Below are positions 11,033 through 24,216 of a DNA stretch of 64,000 bases, in pieces. Location: the NCBI GenBank assembly GCA_025504975.1, contig JANUWI010000008.1, positions 1,488,001 through 1,552,000 on the forward strand, read 5' to 3'. The notes under the pieces were generated by a model. It saw only the letters and a program-made list of their open reading frames with translations, was not told where the DNA came from and did not search any database. The stretch's first letter is position 1, and every line of letters starts with the position of its first letter. The stretch is from Plenodomus lindquistii (lineage: Eukaryota > Ascomycota > Dothideomycetes > Pleosporales > Leptosphaeriaceae). A program made the position numbers and the translations under genes.

Positions 11033-14000
11033 TTACTTTTTACTGTAAATTAGATAGTTTTATATTTAAATATCCTCTATATAACCTTTATATAGAGTCT
11101 ATTCTAGAATTATTATTTTATTAAAGTAAATATAATATTTTATTTACTATTTATTAATAATTATTATAATAACTACTAAATCTAGTAGTTACTTTAGTAG
11201 AATATAATAATTCTTTAAATATTATAATTTCTTTTTACTTTTTATACTTTATACCTCTATTATACGTACTCTATTACTATTTATTATTACTTTTAATACT
11301 AATACTAAATAGTTTTTATAAAAATATCTATTTTTATATCTCTAGGTATATATTTTTTAGCCTATTAAATTCTTTATTTACTCTCTATCTAGACTTAGTT
11401 TTATAGTAAATTTAACTTTATATATTTATTTAAATTAGTAGGCTTAAAAAGTATACTTATTATATACTTTTAAATAAAAAGTATAAACTAGTAAATAACT
11501 AATTTTTTTTATAAGTTTAAAGCTTTTTTTAACTTTTTTAAATGCCTATATATATAGAATAAGAATATAACTAAATTATAATAGCGCTTTATAATTTTAA
11601 AAGCTTTACTACGCAGGCTATACTAGCTAATAAAAGTAAAATAAAAAAGTTTAAAACTAAACTAGTAGATATAAAAGCTATAGCTAGCTTAGCTATAAAA
11701 ATATTAGTATTTATAGTATAAATAATAATTATATAGGTTACTAGCTTTAGCGTAACTAATATAATACTAGTAAACTACTATATATAAAAAAAAAAAACTT
11801 TAAAGTCTATATAAATAGGTTTTAGATTTATACTAGAATATATAGCTTTTTCTAGTAGTAAAAAAAAACATAGGCCTATTTATAGGCCTAATAGAAAATT
11901 TTTAAAGTATAAAAATACTAAAAACTTTAAATTAAATAAAATATATAACGCCTCTAATAGTAAAATAAAAGTTAAAAAATTATAGTAATAAATAAATAGG
12001 TTTTAAAAAGCTTCTATATTTATTTATAATAGTTAGTTTACTAAGCTAAAAGTTTTATTAGTAAAAGCTATATACTAGTTTTATATATTAGCTATAATAT
12101 TTATATATTAATAATAGAAAAACTATTAAATTTATAAAATATAATTATTTACTAATTATAATATATTTTCTATTTTTTTTTATATTTAAAGCTATTTATA
12201 TAGTGCCTAGAGAGGTTCTAAATAATTAAAATACTTCTAGTAAAAGTTTTATAGTTTATAAAAATAGCTTATAAAGTTAAAAGCTAGATACTAGATTAGA
12301 TCTAGATTATATTCTATCTAGCTAGCTTTATATTTAAATTTATTTTAAATAAATTTACTAGTATAAATTTTTTTAACTTTTTATTTTTTTATACTTTATA
12401 TAAAGGTAGCTAGCAGCTTTAAAGCTTTTTATTCTAGTAGAGAGTTATTAGAATTTTTATAGAGAATATTAGATATAAATATATTATATATTTTAAAGCC
12501 TAAAAAAAGTTAAAATCTATAAAAATACTTAATCTATTTAAAAACTTTAAAAAAACTTTTTTATAGTTTAAATAACTTTTAGCTAGGTTTTATAGTTATT
12601 AGATTAGTAGTAAAATATAAAATTTTATCTCTAATTTTTTAGTTAATAGAATATTAATAAGCGTTAATAGTAGAATATATTTAGTTTTATACTTTTTCTA
12701 TATTTTTTTTAGCTTATTTTTAAATATTATATATTTAGATAGCTAGATTATAAACTTTTTAGTAGTTAAATTTTTTAATAAAATTAGCTACTTTTAAATA
12801 GTACTAGTTCTAGTTTTATTAGAGTTTAAAACTATATAGAAGCTAGTATAGAGCTATTTCTATTAATACGTATAAAAGTATTATCTAGGCTTAATCTATA
12901 AATAGAAAAAGTTTACTTTAGTTATTCTAGTAGTATATTATAAATAGCTATAAATATTAGTTAATATATTTATTTATAATTTTAGTTTAGATATTAGTTT
13001 ATTAATAATATATAGTAAAAAGTAATATTTTAGTATTTATAATAGAATAGAATTTAGACTAGAATTAGAAAATAAACTAGGCTTTATAGTTTAAAATAAT
13101 ACTTTTAAAAGTATATTTAAACTAATATACTTATTATATAAATAGTTAAATAAAGCTTTAGATAGTTATTATTTTATAGTATAGTATTATAATTATTTAT
13201 TTAAAAAGTTAATTAATAATTACTAGAATCTAATTATAGCTGTGTTAGTTTTTAGAGATAAATTTAAAATTTATTATAAAATATTAAATAGGCTTCTTTA
13301 GAATTAATAAAAAATAAAAAAATTTCTAGATTTAAATCTATTTTAAATAGAATTTTTAGTAGGCGATATAGTTACACACGTACTATTTATAAATAGCTTC
13401 TATTTTTTTCTAGTAGTATTATTATATAAGTAACTAGTAAGTTTTTATAGTACTAGAATAGACTATTAATATTTAATTATATACCTTATAACTAAATTAT
13501 ATATAGAGTAGAAAGTTTAAAAAAATATAAAAGTAGTTACTATAAAAAAGAAGTCTATTATCTATTTAATACTAAAAAAGTAGTAAAAAGCATTTTTTTT
13601 TAAAAAACTATTAGTTTTTTTTAATAAAGCTTTTATTAGTTCTAAAAAATCTAGCAATATTATTAGAGTTAGTTAAAAAAAAGTAATAGTTATTTATAGA
13701 AAAAACTCTAAATATTACTTTACTAGTTTAGAGTTAATATAGCTATATAACCTAGTAGAGTTAAAAAAAACTAAAAAGTAGTTATTTTACTAGGCTACTT
13801 TAAAATTCTTTATATTTTATTTTTAGTAACTAAAAATATCTACGCGTTTATTACTTTTACCTAAAGTATATTTAATTTAGAAATAAAAAAAAGCTATAAG
13901 CTTAGCCTAGTTAGCTTATTATTAATTTAGAACTTTTATATTTATAAAATACTCTAGAGATTAATTACTAGTGTATATTTAGATTTAGTACTAAACTAAA

Positions 14001-17000
14001 GTTAGTTTAGCTTTCTATTTTTTAAAAGTAGTAATAATAGTAAATAGTTTTTTATTATATATTTTCTAATTAAGCTTTACTCTAGTAAGTATTTTACTAT
14101 AGAAAGCTATAGAGTACTATTTACTATCTAAGTATTTTTAAAATATAATTCTAGCTACTACTCTATTTAAAGCGTTAGTTTCTAGTTTTATATTATAATT
14201 AAAATTAAAGTAGTATAAAACTAGAATTACTAGAAATAAAAACTTTAGCTTTTTAAAGCTATTTTAGTAATTTTTATTCTATATAAATAGAGTTAAAGGA
14301 CTTTATAGAGCTATTATTAGCTTAGCTACTTATAAAAATTTAGAAATAAATTATCTATAAAATCTAGTAAATTTAAAAAAAACTTAATATCTATTATAGT
14401 AGTAGGTTAGCTCTAGTTATAAAATAGTTTTATTTTTTTTAAATCTACCTCTTTTTTTTTATTAGTTAGAATATATTCTAAATACTTAGTTTAAATAATA
14501 TAAATTTTTTCTTTTTAATTACTACTTATAGTTCTATTTTTTATAGTTTTTCTAGAACAAGCTTAACGTGTTATTAGTAGCTCTAGACGTTTTTAAAGTA
14601 GATAAAAATATTATCTAAGTAGGCAATATAGAAATTATCTAAGTAATCTATAAATATATTATTTATATACTTTTAATAGATAGAGAGGCTATTATAAAAA
14701 CTAAAAAAAAGTACTTTATATTTATATAATTTATAGTAGGTATAGAAAGTTATATATTATTTAAACTTTAAATCTATATAGATTAAATTAAAAGCTATTT
14801 AAATATTAAATTTAGTAAAGATTTTAGCTTTACTTAGATAGATTAGTAAGTTATCTATTTTTAGAATTAAATAGGCGTTTTTTTAGGTAAACTAGTTAAA
14901 TTTATAGTAGTTAATATAGATATAGAGTAACTTATTAGATTTATAGATATAGAAAATAGAAAAAATAAAAAGGCTATAACTAGTTTATATAAATTCTTTC
15001 TATAAGTTTTTCTAGACGTACTTTTTAATAGCTACTAAGTCTTTAGTATTTTACTTATATAAAACGCTAAAGTTATTAAATAGAAATTTATTTAAAATAA
15101 TTTTATAGTTATATAGTTAGTATTTTAGTAGTTTTTTTATAGCTAATAAACTAAATACGTTCTAATACTACTAGTAGTAGAAAAAAGATTTATTCTAGAT
15201 TAAATAGTTATTTTTTTAGACGTGTTCTCTATTATAGTTTTTAAAAATCTAGTTAATTTTATATAGACTAGTAGTAAAAAACTTTTTTTTTATATTAAAA
15301 TAGAAGGTATTAGTAGAAATAATAGCAATTTAGAGACTAGAAAAGGTTTTATAAGGCTTTTAAAGCAGGTCTAGTTTTAATAAAGCGTTTTATTTTTTAA
15401 TATTAAAAGTAACATACTTTTTAAGTATTTTTTAATAAAGTTATATAAAAATTAACAAAGTAAAGATATAGATTTTAAAGTAAATAGCTAGCTACTATAA
15501 CTAGAATCTATTTATATCTAGTAGAATTTTAAACCTTTTTATATATTATATTCTAAAATTTATATCCTAGGCTTCTAGATCTAGTATAATAAATAAATTA
15601 TTTAGAATCTTTTATCTATCTATAATTATATAAAAATAGATATATTCTATAACTAGTAAAAAGATTTAGTTTTTAAACCCTCTAACTATTACTAGATAGG
15701 GTAGTTTTTAGACTTTAGTTTAAAGTAAAAAAAAAAAATAATACGTAAATTTAAAAAAAGATATTTTTAGGCGCTAGTATTAATAAGTAATAGTAGTTTT
15801 ATACCTGCGCCTAGGTTATATAAAATAGTAGATATAAAAAAATAAAAACTTTAAAATAGTTTTAAAAAATTAAAGTTTAATAGGTTATACTTTTAATTTA
15901 ATTCTAAATAATATAATGCTTTTAAAACTATTTATTTTCTATCTAATTTTTTTCTATATCTAGTACTTTAGTAGCGTTATAATATTAGTTAGAATAATAT
16001 TTAATTATAATTTCTTTTATTTATAGTAATAAATATTTATAAGTATAGTATTCTAATTTACTATAGTTATAGTAGTTATCTAGTACCTTTTTAAAAGCTA
16101 TAGTAGCTATTACTTACTATAGAGGTACTATAGTTAATTATAAAAAAGTTTAAAAAGCTATATATAGTATAGTATTTTCTAAAATCTCTATTCTAAAAGT
16201 ATTTAAACTAAATTATACTATAGTTCTAGCTTAAAACTTAGTAGTACTATTATAAAAAAATTTCTAATAATATATATTCTTTAGATAGCTTTTTTTTTCT
16301 ATATTAAAAGTAGTAAAGTGCTTTATTATATCTAGAGAAAAGTTATTCTAGGTATATTTAAAACTTTAACTAGAAATATATAGGCTAGAAGTTATTTTTA
16401 TCTATATATAGTAAATCTATTCTAAATATAGTACGCGTTTTTTTATAGTATAGCTTAAAGAATATACTTTAAAAATAAAGAAAGTTTTATTTTTCTTTAT
16501 ATATAGTTAGTTAAAAGTATTATATACTTTAGCTTATTTATTACCTATAATAAAGTATTTATTTAACGTAGCTATTATAGCTTTTATAAAAAAAAAGTAG
16601 TTAGCTTTATTATTAGATAGGTATTAGAGTTTAAAATACTTTTTAGCTAGACTAGAAATACTACTCTAAACTAGTACTATATAAATACGCTTAGAATAGT
16701 AGTAGTTACTATTAATTTTAAATTAGTTTAGTATTAAAGCTTTTTATTATCTAAAAATAAAGTCTTTTCTATCTAATAGTTTAGAAATAGAAAAAGTACG
16801 CTCTAATAATTATAGCTTTTTTAAAATATAAAAAAAGGCTTTAGAAAGTAATTTAGTTAACTAGTAATATTAATAATTTTAAAAGTTTTTAGTAAAAAAT
16901 AAAAGTAAGTCTAAAAATAAAGTTAAATAAAAATTTTTTTTTTAATAAATTTTATTTTAGCCTATAAAGCTATAAACTTAGCGTATAGCTAGGCTATTAT

Positions 17001-17523
17001 TTCTATAGTATTATTAAAAGTTATAGTTAGTAAATTTCTATATTCTACTAAAATAAATCTAGCTTCTATTTAATTTTAATTATTTTTTAATTAGCTAGTA
17101 TTAGGTATTTTCTATATTTTAGCTATTTAATAAGTTTATAAGCTATCTATAAAGGCTAGTTATTTCTTTTTATTTTTTAAAAAGCAGAATTTATTATCTA
17201 TTAATAGAGATAGGTATTAGCTTTATCTCTAATTCTACTAGATTATTAGTAGTTACTAAATCTCTACTTTAGCGCTATCTAATATAACTTTTTAAAAAGT
17301 AATTTAAGCTAATAATACTATAAAAGTCTAAATCTATAAACTTTAGTTAACTAAAAATCTCTAAAATCTAGTTTTAGAATTATTAATAAATCTATTAGTA
17401 TTAATTAGAGCTAGAACCTAGAAAGTTTTAGAGGCTAGTTAACTAAAAAATTTAAATAATTCTTTTAAATAAATTAGTAATATTTTAAAAGCTATTACTA
17501 GTAAAAAAATAATTTTTTTATAA

Positions 17524-17940
17524 TATAATAGCTTAAAAATATAAAGTACTAAAAAGCGTTTAAATTAGTTTAAAAGTATATAAAAGTACGCGTTAATTAA
17601 AAAACTAAATAAATTATATTTTTATAGACTTTATATAAAAAAATAAAAAAATTATACTTTTATAGTTCTAATAAAAAAGTAAGCTATATAGAGTAGAATT
17701 TAGTAGTAGTTCTAGGCCTTTATAAAATTCTTTTTTTTCCTCTACTATATTAGCACGTAGGTAATAGTAAAGTAAAAATTTATATAGAGTTTAGACTAGG
17801 TATAGTATAAAGGTAGTTTAGATAAAAATTAGTATAGTTTTCTATTTTTAATAAATTTATATAGAGAAAAATAAAGGTAGTTTATAAAAAGGCTTCTATA
17901 GCTATAGGTTATTATTATAATAGAATATAGCTTTATTATA
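17524..17940 (-). repeat. E1 LTR (5' LTR in element sense)
   Basis: 417-bp direct repeat of 10,616-11,032, ending tttattata before the tagt target duplication. Confidence 0.85.
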
Positions 17941-17944
17941 TAGT

Positions 17945-20900
17945 AATAGTAGTAACTTTCTAGATTTTAGTATTCTAGCTAGTAGACGTTTTATTTATAA
18001 GCTATATAATAGCTTTATAAAAAATTAGTAAACTTTATACTAGAGTTTTAAATATAAAAAAAAATAGCAGCTTTAGTAACTACTATTAAAAATCTTAAAC
18101 TTTTAAAAACCTAGTTAGAGTTTTATAAAAAAAAAATATTAGTTTATAATAAACATAGCTATTACGTCTATAGTAATAATAATAGAATAAATAGTCTATT
18201 TAAAACTTAGCTAGTTACTTCTAAATAAAGTATATAACTAAAGCTATAATTTTAAACTAGTAAATATAGTAGATTTAATAAAGCTTTAATATTATAGAGT
18301 GTATATACTAAGTCTATACTTAAAGTATAGTTATATATAGCACGCTCTATAAAGCATCTACATAAGTAGAATAGAATATATTTTTACTAAAATTTTAGCT
18401 ATAAGTAGTACACTCTTTTAAGCATTTTCTATATAGTAATCTATTTTCTAATTGCTTTTAAATCTGCTCTCTATAACATTTAATACTATAGTTTAATAGT
18501 TAGTTTACTAATTTAAAAAGTTTAATAGTAAATAGCTATAGAACTATTTTATATAATAGCTATAATTCTTATATATTAGTAAAAAAAAAACTACTAGGTA
18601 TATAAAATATAATTTTCTATAAACTATAATATATTTTTAATACTATTTTTCTATATTTAAAGCTATCTAGATAAAGTTTAAAATAGTTTATAATAATCTA
18701 GGTATTACTAGTAAAAGTTTTATAACTTATAAAAAAATTTTATAAAGTTTAAAATAGAATACTAGATTAGATTTAAATTATATCTTATCTAGCTAGTATA
18801 GTATTTTAATTTATTACGTACTAGGTTACTAGTAAAGATTTCTTTAACTTTCTACTTTTTTATACTTTATATAAAAGTAGTAGAAGGTTTTAGAAGCTTT
18901 TATCTAGGTAGTAGATTTTTAAAATTTTTATAGAGTATATAAAATATAAAAATATTATAAATTTAAAATCTAAAGAGTGTTTTAAAAAAATAGAAATATC
19001 TAATTTATTTAATAACTTTAAAAAGACTCTACTAGAGTTTAGATAACTTTTAGCTAGGCTAGAAATTAGTAAAGTTTTAAATTAATAGGTAAACTATATG
19101 TCTAATTTTCTAATTAATAGAATAAAAATACGCGTTAACTACTAATTATATATAATTTTAGACTTTTTCTATATTTTTTTTTAGTAAATTTTTATGTATT
19201 ATATATACGTATAGTAAGTATTATTATAATTTTATAGTTAAACTTTTTTAAAAGTTAAAATAGTTTAGTAGAATTTTAATTCTAGTTTTATTATAGATTG
19301 AATTTATATAGAAACTAATATAGTAATATACTAAATAAAAAGTATAATAGTATTATTTAAATATAGTTAATAAAAAAAAATTCACTTTAATTATTTTAGT
19401 AAAATATTATAAAAAAATAGAGGTATTAATTAATATACTTATTTATAATTTTAATCTAGCTATTAGTTTATTTATAATATACTATTAAAACCTTAATTTT
19501 AGTATCTAGAATCTAGTAGAATTTAAACTAGAAACTAGATATAAACTATAGTTAATAATATAATATAATACTAAAAAATATATAGCTAAATTAATATACT
19601 TATTATATAAAAAGTTCTACTAGTTTTTATATATTAATTATTTTATAATAGGGGATTATAAAAGCTTATTTAGATATTTTATTAATAATAACTAGCATAG
19701 TATTATAGCTATATTAGTTTTTAGAGAATATTTTAAAATTTATTATTTAATACTACTAAAGTTTTTTAGAAATAGATAGAAAGTAGAGAAAGCTTTAGAG
19801 TTAAAACTATTTTAAATAGAATTACTAGTATAGAATATAGTTACGTATATAGCGTTTATAAATAGCTTTTATTTTTTTCTAGTAGTATAATTTAGTAAGT
19901 AATTAGTACGTTTTTATAGCGCTAGAATAGCTAGAAAAAACTTAATTATGTACTTTATAAATAAATTAAATATATAATATAGAGTTAGTAGGTAAGTATA
20001 ACTAATTATAGTAAAAAAAAAGTGTATTTTTAATCTAATACGCTATAACTAGTATAGCACGTTATTTTTTAAAAAATTATTAATTTATTTTTAATAACTT
20101 TTTTACTAGTTTTAAAAAGTCTAGTTTTATTACTAGAGATATAAAATATAGTTTTATAGAAAGTGTTTATTAAATAGTTATAATATAGTAAATAGCTACT
20201 TTATAGTTAATTTAGTAGTATAACTAGGTACAATTAAAAAGTACTAAAAAATAGTTATTTTACTAGGTAACTTTAGAATTTCTTATATTTTATTTTTATC
20301 TATTTATAATATTAGTACGTTTATTACTTTTTCTAGACGTGTATTTAATTTAAAAGTAAAATAGTACTATAAACTCTATCTAATTAGCCTATTTTTAGTT
20401 AAATACTTTACTTATTATAAAGTATTTAAAAGAATAATAATTAGTATATACCTAGATAAAATTCTAAATTAAAGTTAGTTTAGCGCGCTACTTCTAAAAA
20501 ATATAGATAATAGTAAATAACTTTTTATTATATATTTTCTAATTAAATTTAGATCTACTAAAAACTTTACTATAAAAAGTAATAGAATACTATTTACTAT
20601 TAGAGTATTTTTATAATAGAATTCTAGCTACTACTTTATTAGAAGTATTAGTTCCTAGCTTTATATTATACTTAGAATTTAAGTAGTATAGAGTTAGTAT
20701 AAATAGTAAAGCTAAATTAAGCTTTTTAAAGCTTATTTTATAATTATTAGTCTAGATAAAAAGTAAAGTTAGGCTTTATAGAGTAATAAAAAGTTTAGTA
20801 ATATAGAAAAACTCTATAATAAATTAATAATAGAAACTAGTAAATTCTAGAAAGAACTTTATACTAGTAATAGTAGTAAATTAGGCCTAGTTCTTTAAAG

Positions 20901-20980
20901 CTTTTACCTTTTAAAAAATAACTTTAATACTTTTATTAGTTAAAATATATTCTAGGTACTTTATTTATATTAGAAAATTC
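17945..20980 (-). mobile_element. G0 gypsy relic, internal fragment 3
   Basis: From about 18,480 this segment runs parallel to E1 12,040 to about 14,500, with more divergence than E1 shows to E2. It stops near 20,980, just before the RT core, and the missing part resumes at about 43,675. The first 500 bases contain roughly 300 bp more than E1 has, including an imperfect inverted repeat around 18,300-18,355 (agagtgtatata / tatagcacgctct), possibly a small extra insertion. Confidence 0.7.
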
Positions 20981-23860
20981 TACTATATATTTACTAGTTT
21001 TACTTATATAAAATACTAGTAACTAGATAGTTAGTAATATAAGTTACTAATTTACTACTTTTACTCTATAAAGCCTCTTTTTATATATATAATAGCTAAA
21101 GAACTAGTAAAATATACCTAGTATAGTAAGTAAAAACACGTATATTATATGTATATTAGGTATCTCTAGTAGTAGTAAATTAAAAAAAATAGATAATATA
21201 AAATATCTAAATTACTATAGATACTATAGGTACTATTTATACTATCTATACTATCTATACTATATTTACTATATATAATACTTATAATATACTTATAAAG
21301 TATATTATATTACTATAAACTACTACTATAAATTATTAAACTCTAGACTTATAGATTATATACGCCTAGTAGAAAAATCTAGTAACTCTAGTATACTAAA
21401 AAGGTTAATATATATTACTTAATACTATAATTTTAAAAATAGTTAGTAGCGCTATTTACTTTTTTAAATCTTTTTATATTATTTATATATATAGCTTTAT
21501 TTATTCTATTTATATTAGCTATATTATTTAAAATATAGACTTTAGTTATTATAACTACTACGCTATTAGTTAGATATATCTTTTATAAATTTTATATAGG
21601 TAATACTATAGATAAAAAAGAAATAGTACTACTATATATAATATTAGAAACCTCTAATATAGTTATAAATAAATAATAGTATTAATTAAATATTATAATT
21701 TAGTATAGATAGTAGTATATAGTATTATATTTATAATATAGCCTAAATATAAAAAGTATTTATAGTAGTACTTATTATTCTATATTAGCTAGTTTATTAG
21801 TAGGCTTAACTCCTTTAGAGCTAGATTAAAATTATCTAAAAAGATTAGTAGGCTTAATTAAAAATAAAAGTTAGTTTTAAAAAGTTTTTTTTACTAGTAG
21901 AACTTTATAAAAGTTACCTCTATTTTTTTTTACTTTACTATTATCTTCTCTAATATAGTATATTACTCTAGAGGTAACTTTATAAATTTATTAGCTTCTA
22001 TACTATTAGATTTACTATCTAACTTAATTTTATCTACTACTATGCTTTCTAGTCTAGTAGTTAAGTAATTTTCTATTAGTTTTTTAATTACTAGCTATTT
22101 ATTAGCTTTTTATACTATGCCCTTTTTTAAATAAAATAACTAGGCTAATATAAAAAGCTTTATAGAATATTAGTATTATTTAAATAACTAGTTTATAATC
22201 TACTAACTAGGTAAGTAAAGTTAACTATTACTAATAATTTAACTATATTTTTACTTTAATAGCTAATAGTAAAGTCTAGAGCTACTACTATAAAAGCTAT
22301 TAATATTATACTAGGTATATTAAACTACTTTATAGCGCTATTTTTTACTACTAGCTTTTATTTTAATATAGGTAGATACTAAGTTTTAGTAAATATTTTA
22401 GCTATTATTTAATACTTAAATAGAGTACTATAGTTAGTTAGATTACTATAAATAAATTTAAACTTTTTATATAGTTTAGCTAGTAATATAGATACTATTA
22501 TACTAGTATAAAAGCTATATTAGCGCTCTACTATAAAGTAAACTACGTTTATTATATAATAATAGAAGCTAGTTAAAGCGTTATATATCTAAAGTTATTA
22601 GTTATATCGAATATAAATAAAAGTACGTACTTGTTTTATAGAGTTTTTATATAAGTTTTATTATAGTATCTCTATTTTAAATATTTTTATAATTTATTTA
22701 TCTAATAAAAGCGCTTTAAATTTACTTTTATAAAAGTTTATTTATAGAGTTACTATATAAGTATAGCTTATATTATTCTCTATAAATATAGTATATAATA
22801 AAAGCTTTATTATATACTTTATTATTTTACTCTCTTTAGACTATAAATATTTAGTTTTTTATTTTTTAAGTTTTTATACCTAAATTACCTAGTTAGACCT
22901 AGTATTTAATACCTTACACTTAGAATAGATATTTTATAAAAATAAAAAGCTTAAAGCTATATAAATATTAGTATATAAATACTAAAATATATTACTATAA
23001 ATATATATCTATATTTCTATTTAATTATACATATTTAAATATACTAGGCGTAGATACTCTATCTATTTTCTATATATATTTAATACTAGAGTGTATACTA
23101 TAGGTAGATAGTATAATCTACTTAGACTCTCTATTACTCTAGATTTTTATAAATATTATTACTAAATCTTATTTTAAATTAGAGTACGTTTAGATAAAAT
23201 AGTACTTACTAGATTTTTAAAGTTATTAGAGTAGTCTAGTTTATAGTTAGTAGTAAACTATATAAACTTACTATATTATAAATTTAAATCTAAAAATAGT
23301 AGTAGTAGTAGTAGTAGAATTAATATACTAGTAGTATATAGCATTTTATAACTCTAGTTAATATTTTTAGACTTAAAGTATATATAAAATAGTTAGCTAG
23401 ATATTAATTATAGTTTTAAATTTAATATTATTTAATAAATTATAGTTAGTATATAAAACGTGCTTTAATATAGTAGTTAAATATATCTAGTATTTATAGT
23501 TCTATTTTAAACTAATTATATATTCTATTATTATATATATTAGTTATAGATATTAAATATAGTTTAATTATTATATATATTTTAAGTATACTAACTAGTA
23601 TACATTTTATAATATAATAGTATACTCTTTTTAAACTTTATTAAACTTTTATATAGACTAAAAGTAGATAATAGAAAAGTATTATATATATTCTAGATAA
23701 ATAGTAAATATTTACTAAAACTTAGTATAGTTAATAGGGGCTAAAAAAAATAGGTATATAAAATATTTAAAAGCTAAAAAAAAAATTATTATTTAATTTA
23801 TACTATACTAAATCTAACTATTACTTAGTATTACTTTTTATAACTATATATTAGTATAGA
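20981..23860. other. RIP-degraded sequence, identity unknown (left part of the 22.7-kb block)
   Basis: AT-rich with no frames. I found no match to the other repeats in the window and no readable transposon motif. It holds degenerate tact/atct repeats at about 21,225-21,300 and an (agt)n run at about 23,298-23,317. Confidence 0.4.
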
Positions 23861-23865
23861 ATATT

Positions 23866-23921
23866 TGTGATAAAAAAAGCTGTAGTTACGCCGCAATTCT
23901 GCGGCGTCGCATTTTGCAACA
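23866..23921 (+). repeat. 5' terminal repeat of the miniature LTR element (56 bp)
   Basis: Identical by eye to 24,156-24,211. It holds a perfect 8-bp hairpin, acgccgca / tgcggcgt with an attc loop (23,888-23,907). It is very short for an LTR and has no obvious TATA box. Confidence 0.88.
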
Positions 23922-23933
23922 GTTATGAGCCCT
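23922..23933 (+). promoter_or_regulatory. Primer-binding site for a half-tRNA (initiator tRNA-Met)
   Basis: Twelve bases directly after the 5' repeat, gttatgagccct, are the reverse complement of agggctcataac. In yeast initiator tRNA-Met that string runs from the anticodon stem through the CAT anticodon to about base 39. Copia of Drosophila and relatives prime with a tRNA-iMet fragment ending at base 39, so this fits copia-type half-tRNA priming. The host tRNA sequence was not available to compare. Confidence 0.75.
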
Positions 23934-23942
23934 TTTTCCGCC

Positions 23943-24019
23943 TAGCTCAGTGGTACAAATCGTGACTACAGTATCCCACCTCGCCGAAGATATGGCGAGT
24001 GCGCGAGTTCGAATCTCGC
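23943..24019 (+). other. tRNA-like domain inside the miniature element
   Basis: The segment has a pol III A-box-like tagctcagtggt (23,943-23,954) and a hairpin ctcgcc / ggcgag (23,980-23,985 and 23,994-23,999) where a long variable arm would be. A perfect T arm follows at 24,003-24,019 (gcgag, loop ttcgaat, ctcgc) and includes a B-box. I cannot form a 7-bp acceptor stem, so this is tRNA-derived rather than a functional tRNA gene. It could act as an internal pol III promoter. Confidence 0.6.
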
Positions 24020-24080
24020 ACGTACAGTTTGGGCTTCTTTTGCCCTTGGGGGCCCTCGCGTCGCAATGTCGCGCGAGGCC

Positions 24081-24097
24081 GCGAGTTCGAATCTCGC
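24081..24097 (+). other. Second T-arm/B-box in the miniature element
   Basis: Repeats the same 17-bp T arm (gcgag, ttcgaat, ctcgc) 78 bp downstream of the first, without a clear A box. It suggests the interior arose from a duplicated or dimeric tRNA-like unit. Confidence 0.6.
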
Positions 24098-24138
24098 TGG
24101 GTACGTTGGTTAGGCATTTTCCGCCAAGGGGGCCTCGT

Positions 24139-24155
24139 CAAAAAAATGGGGGGTG
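24139..24155 (+). promoter_or_regulatory. Polypurine tract of the miniature element
   Basis: A 17-base, almost pure purine run (A7, then T, then G6 and tg) immediately before the 3' repeat, the position from which plus-strand DNA synthesis is primed in LTR elements. Confidence 0.7.
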
Positions 24156-24211
24156 TGTGATAAAAAAAGCTGTAGTTACGCCGCAATTCTGCGGCGTCGC
24201 ATTTTGCAACA
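24156..24211 (+). repeat. 3' terminal repeat of the miniature LTR element (56 bp)
   Basis: Same 56 bp as the 5' copy, ending gcaaca, followed by the atatt target duplication. Confidence 0.88.
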
Positions 24212-24216
24212 ATATT

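Larger units (their letters stand above)
10616..17940 (-). mobile_element. E1: RIP-degraded Ty3/gypsy retrotransposon
   Basis: A 7.3-kb element with two 417-bp direct LTRs (10,616-11,032 and 17,524-17,940) and a tagt target duplication. Pol sense is the minus strand: the RT YxDD core reads YLDN at 14,610-14,621 on that strand. The full-length inverted copy E2 (51,921-59,195) shows the same pol remnant on the plus strand. The interior has no surviving frame. Beside the 10.6-11.0 kb LTR the minus strand has a purine run (cagtaaaaagtaa) in the polypurine-tract position. Confidence 0.85.
23866..24211 (+). mobile_element. Miniature non-autonomous LTR element (TRIM/SMART-like), not RIPped
   Basis: A 346-bp element of normal composition in AT-rich DNA. 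It has 56-bp terminal direct repeats that appear identical (TG...CA ends), a 5-bp target duplication (atatt at 23,861-23,865 and 24,212-24,216), a primer-binding site, a polypurine tract and 234 bp of non-coding interior. It encodes nothing, so reverse transcriptase and integrase must come from another element. The primer-site type points to a Ty1/copia helper. Two overlapping open frames across it are by-products of GC-rich DNA. At 346 bp it is below the roughly 400-bp length that RIP needs in Neurospora, which could explain why it is intact. It may also simply be recent. Confidence 0.85.

Noticed and set aside
23943..24019. Functional tRNA gene
   Set aside because: A and B boxes and a T arm are present but no acceptor stem can be paired, and it sits inside a mobile element.
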